NCBI GenBank assembly: GCA_008508345.1 | Contig: QNGE01003803.1 | Location: 1-64,000 of the forward strand | DNA from: Paragonimus westermani | Lineage: Eukaryota > Platyhelminthes > Trematoda > Plagiorchiida > Troglotrematidae | Reading direction: 5' to 3' | DNA: 64,000 bases | Shown here: positions 60,200 through 64,000 of the stretch, in pieces | How the letters are laid out: the number at the start of each line of letters is the position of its first letter | How positions within the stretch are numbered: position 1 is the stretch's first letter | The notes under the pieces: model-generated | The model's input: only the letters and a program-made list of their open reading frames with translations | Told to the model about the DNA's origin: nothing | Databases searched by the model: none | Program-made: the position numbers and the translations under genes

Positions 60200-61540
60200 A
60201 TACACGCGTATCTGCCTCAACCAGCAAACGCACGCTAGACTGTGCCAGCGTTTCCCACATGTTGTGAATGTAGATTCCACCCAAAAGACAACTAGGCAAG
60301 AATGCCATTAAAGATTTTCACGTTTTCGAAGGTGGAAGTCATACCAGGTCCCAGAAACAGATGACATGGGATACGGCCGACTGGTGATGCACGGGTACGT
60401 TCTTAGTGAGAAGTGTGCGTCACTTCATAGACTGTTCGAAATTTTTCGAAAACTGACGGAGGGTCACATTCCGACAAAGACGTTTATGATGGGCAAGGTG
60501 ACTGTACAGCTGAGGGCAGCCGGTGTGGTGTTTGGCCGCAACATCACTTTGTGTTACTTCCAGGTACTCGACGCGTCAGTTGACAAGTAGGTGGATACAA
60601 TTCGTCTGCCATGTTCGTCGAAAGACGATTTTTTTTGCAGTTTTTATCTGTTCATCCGAATGGTCACGGTAGACGGTGAGTAAGAATAAGTGGCACTCTT
60701 ACACCGCATACCGTGGGTTCAAACGTGAATATCACCCACCGAACAGATAGAAATGTTGTGAGTCATTCGTTGTGTTATTGGTTGTGCATCAAGCCCAAGT
60801 GGGCCATTCATGCATAGGGCGCTGTCGTCCACTTCGGTAGTCGCACAAATAATAGGTTAGAAAATGCCAACAGACGGTTAAAAAGGAAGACGCACCCTCG
60901 AGACATCCTAGTCGTTGATATTAAAAAATATGGCTCCACAGTGAGTGGCTGATACCAATTTGAAATGCAAACTACATACGGATGCGATCGTCGTGAAAAT
61001 GTCGATGTTGAATTGTACGCCAAGAACACTCATTACCTAATGACCACGTTCGCAAGTCATCTTGTCCAAAAACATCTGAAAGGGCAGACCCGACGGCTCC
61101 ACTTCGAAAGAGTCGCTGATTGTAAGGTAAGTGGTTCTATGATAATAACGTTGAACATTGCAGTTTCGTGTGTAACATGATGGCGACATCTCTGTCGTCG
61201 ATGGCATGCACGGTACTTGTGAGTGTCATTTTCACCGTTGAGTGTGGCTTGCATGCATACACATTCTGTCAGTCTTCCGGAAACATTTCCATCCATACAA
61301 TTAGTAGTTCTACAGTGTTTATCTCCGTATACGAAAGTGGCGTGTTTATTCATGAGCGTCGGCTGGCAGAGTACAACTTACCGATTCAACGGCTGGTTGG
61401 CCGGCAGCTTTGGCCTCTCGCTGCAGCCAACTTCAACCGTCACTATAAAGCCCTCCATAATTTACTCACGAAACTGTATGACAGCGGCAGCTGCATGGTA
61501 GTGGCTTTTTTAACATTATTGCCTTTGCGAGTAAAATAGT
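60200..61540 (+). pseudogene. MULE-like transposase remnant
   Basis: RFPHVVNVDSTQKTTRQ (about 60249-60300) matches the first catalytic block of MULE-type transposases (FPxVLxIDGTYKTN). GYGRLVMHGYVLSEKCASLH, FEIFRKLTEGHIPTKTFM and VVFGRNITLCYFQV follow. These correspond to the second block (TDKD...FPxAxxxLCxFHV), although the Asp is not preserved (FMMGK). Downstream, YLMTTFASHLVQKHLKGQT and LAAANFNRHYKALHNLLTKL resemble the C-terminal SWIM-side region of such proteins. Stops divide it into several frames. Mutator-like transposases move DNA by cut-and-paste. This one is dead. Confidence 0.65.
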
Positions 61541-62200
61541 AGAGCGTGCTAAGATTAGCATATCTTTGTACGGCTTCCCGTTGTCGAATCTACAAGACAC
61601 AAACGACCCAGATGGGCTAGAAAGCCTGAAGCAGGTGACATGTGCACACTACGGGGAACCGGTGCAGATTGGCAGCTTTCGCTGTAATGCCGATCAACTG
61701 GTTCCTCACGCTGATTGTATTCAGATGGCCAACATAGTTGGGTGTCCATTCTATGGCAACCAGCTTCAACCTCAGTCATCTGGTAGGTGCACGTTTTAAA
61801 TTCACAGACTTGTCACCTCCCTCTACTTTGGCCATCGTTTGCACTCCTCCAGTGATTATAAAAAGAGGTCCTGCACGGCACCCTTAGTGGATGTCGACTT
61901 AAACCTGTTCGCGGGCAATGTAAAGTTTGTACACGAGCAGAGAAAAGCGCGAACCAATATCACCTGGATCGAATATATCCTTGATGTAATTGAAGAAACT
62001 GAGTTCATTCACATACGTGTACACAGTTGCAGATATCAGATTTGATGAAGAGGATGACGAAGACTTCATCTGATACACGGCTTCAGTCATCCGGCAGGAC
62101 ACCGAGGACGCATGCAAACCAAAGTTATGTGCTGAAGAAAAATTGTGATAGTCGTACCGTCTTCCACAGACGAATAAATCGCTCAAGTTGATTTTCACAC
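61541..62200. other. Unassigned sequence downstream of the transposase remnant
   Basis: The + strand frames at 61566-61799 and 61839-62045 have no recognisable domain. They may be the remaining tail of the MULE-like element. Confidence 0.35.
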
Positions 62201-62261
62201 GTGTTCGTTCTCAGTGGCTTCACTCGTATATCGATGTGTTCCAGCGTGTTACATCATAGAG

Positions 62262-62420
62262 TGCTGTTTGCCTCCACTGGTAATCTGGGATAGATGGGTG
62301 GAGCAGTAGTAGGTGTTTTCGCATAGGTTACTCTCTTCCTTCACTAGCGAGCTATGACAAATGGATGGAGCAGCAGCAGTTGTTTCAACGCATGGTACTG
62401 TTTTCCTTCACTCGTAAGCT
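62262..62420. repeat. Degenerate tandem repeat, about 68-bp period
   Basis: Blocks such as TTCCTTCACT(A/C)G and ATGG(G/A)TGGAGCAG recur at about 68-bp spacing for two to two-and-a-half units, with many differences. A further diverged unit may precede it near 62210. Confidence 0.55.
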
Positions 62421-63084
62421 AGCAAAGTTGCGAGAAAATATTGCCAAATTATGCGTGAGAGGTTCTTCTCGATGTCCTTCGTTGCCCAAGTCCCCTTGTT
62501 CGCATTTCAGTGGACGTAATGGTTTCATGAAAGTGTAAAACCGTGATAGCAGCGGATGGCCAAGCATGCCAGTTACAACTAGAAAAGTACTGCAGACTTG
62601 CTCAGTTTTTGCGCACATTTATACGATACAATATGTTCACACGTATATCTTATGTAAGCAGGTTCATGAAAAACTTAGTCCTTCTGATCGAACGATGAAT
62701 CGATCGCCGAAACTGTAGTCACGTTTCTTCGTCAAGTACACTTGAACTTCAAGATAAGCATATATTATCACGTCACTGACATCGATTTTTATTATATTTC
62801 ATCACTTATTTCCCGGAATAGCGTGAGGTGCAACTTCTTATTTTTCCACTGATCACTAGGCGATTGAACTACCGCATATTCCTTGCTTACACACTCAGAA
62901 GAATGAAACAAAAACACTTCCAGTGACAGAATTCAACGATTTTGAGAGTTGAAACACGTCACAAAATTATAGCAACCTCAGAATCTTAAAAGCCGCTATT
63001 GCTTGCAAGACTACAGAGATATTCACGGTCTACCGATTACACGTAGGCAGCAGGACTATGAACAAAAACACTCATATGAGTACG

Positions 63085-63250
63085 ACAAGTGTCGAAGAAC
63101 GTCAAGGTTGCCATGGACACAAATACTCAGTCTCTTTATGTACCGAAAAGCACCTCATGCGATGTCACACTTCACTGCTCCCTCCTGTATATTTACGCTG
63201 GCTATTCCGACGTCGAAATCCATGTTGTTGCCTCACTACTGAATAATAGT
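63085..63250 (+). repeat. Unclassified dispersed repeat, copy 3 of 3
   Basis: It carries HKYSVSLCTEKHLM in one frame and, at its end, the same SKSMLLPHY plus stop as the copy at 8997-9330. Its position shortly after the MULE-like remnant may be coincidence. Confidence 0.55.
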
Positions 63251-63672
63251 TGCGAGGGTAACCTAGTGCGTCCTTTTGAAGCGCAAGACCCATGTATTGG
63301 TTTTTCGAATGAGCAACGCCTGCGCCATCCGTGTTCGTGGCTGGCGACAATGGTATTCAATACACACAGTGTTTACTAATTACAAACCACAAACACACCC
63401 AGCCCCATTTACATTTTGTTCAGAAAGGGCGAGACTTTCATCTACGTGAGAAAAACGGCTTATTGACAAAGTTCACTGTAGGTAAATCCGTCTAAACACA
63501 ACTAGGTATGAAAGTACGACAAAAGTAACGGATACGGCGGATTTCCATGTAGCCTGCGAATCTTGCTGGCCTCCGCGCCTCTTGACTACATTTGTTCTAG
63601 CGGCATGGCATCCTTGAGGCTTTAGGAGTCGCAATCACGACCCAGTTTGCTTAATCGTTGGGCAGAGCGCTA

Positions 63673-63990
63673 GTTTTATGTCACTGACCGCGAGTCAGCC
63701 CCCACACCAGATATCTTGATAAGCGCCGGTTTCAGTTTGTCGACAGAGACAACCTGGAGTTCACCGTTCGCTTTGAACATGAAAGTTCGACCATGGCTCG
63801 CGAGTACGCGGAACCTACCTGTAAGCGGCGGGCGCAAGGGTAATTGACGAGCAGCCACACAAATTAGAACGCGAGGACAAGTTGATAGATAGGGATCTAC
63901 GTACGCTGGTGTCACCTACTGTCTAGGTGTGGCCGGTCGGGATCGTCTCACGTGTTAGGCTAACCAGTCACCGTAACTCGCGAAGTTGAT
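63673..63990 (-). pseudogene. Gypsy-type integrase C-terminus, fragment
   Basis: On the - strand PLTGRFRVLASHGRTFMF is followed by NGELQVVSVDKLKPALI. This matches the end of gypsy integrases (PxxGPFxVLxRxxKTFxxD and TVSVDRLKPA). It differs from the homologous region of the 55-60 kb element (FKVVKRDCKLL, DRLKPVY), so it is a separate copy or subfamily. The rest of the element would lie beyond the right edge. Confidence 0.8.
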
Positions 63991-64000
63991 AGGTATCTCC

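Overview
The window is nuclear DNA from a metazoan, most likely a flatworm and probably a trematode. The evidence is intron-rich genes, two of the helicase introns being only 34 and 43 nt; very large introns packed with Penelope-like, RTE-like, CR1-like, Ty3/gypsy and MULE-like remnants; and degenerate retroelement proteins resembling fluke families. The species assignment is inference. The assembly has a 695-base N gap at 26076-26770 and single Ns at 15793 and 42060.

Only two host genes are clearly supported, and they point towards each other. On the + strand, three exons (5587-5683, 7728-7938, 12410-12519) encode the post-IVS6 EF-hand/pre-IQ/IQ region of a voltage-gated calcium channel alpha-1 subunit, closest to the non-L (Cav2) type. 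Five more + strand candidate exons (20155-20257, 20671-20779, 24783-25427, 34232-34412, 35645-36294) mostly join in compatible phase and probably encode the long cytoplasmic tail and stop codon. At least one exon between 12519 and 20155 is missing from this model. The start of the gene lies left of the window. On the - strand, four exons (54850 down to 51466) encode a DDX5/DDX17/Dbp2-type DEAD-box RNA helicase with an unusual, very long serine/arginine-rich C-terminal tail. Its first exon is upstream (higher coordinates) and was not found.

Region by region: 1-5586 is intronic, with SINE-like and unclassified repeats. 5.6-36.3 kb is the channel gene. Its introns hold a Penelope-like element with inverted terminal arms (14452-16425), an antisense CR1-like LINE (21431-22010), a gap flanked by inverted Penelope arms (25932-26914), a near-perfect 104-bp-arm palindrome carrying two hammerhead-ribozyme-like motifs (32808-33018) and LINE pieces (33.6-35.3 kb). 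36.3-51.4 kb is intergenic: two nested Penelope-like elements with two nested pairs of inverted arms (40149-42294), RTE-like LINE fragments (44.9-47.8 and 49.3-50.5 kb) and a CR1-like LINE (48.3-49.2 kb). 51.4-54.9 kb is the helicase. 55.3-59.8 kb is a degenerate but nearly full-length Ty3/gypsy element with two LTRs. 60.2-61.5 kb is a MULE-like transposase remnant. The right edge carries an unclassified dispersed repeat and the 3' end of a second gypsy element.

All transposon reading frames seen are broken, so this is an old repeat graveyard around two conserved genes. The most notable structures are the repeated inverted Penelope arms and the hammerhead-like palindrome.
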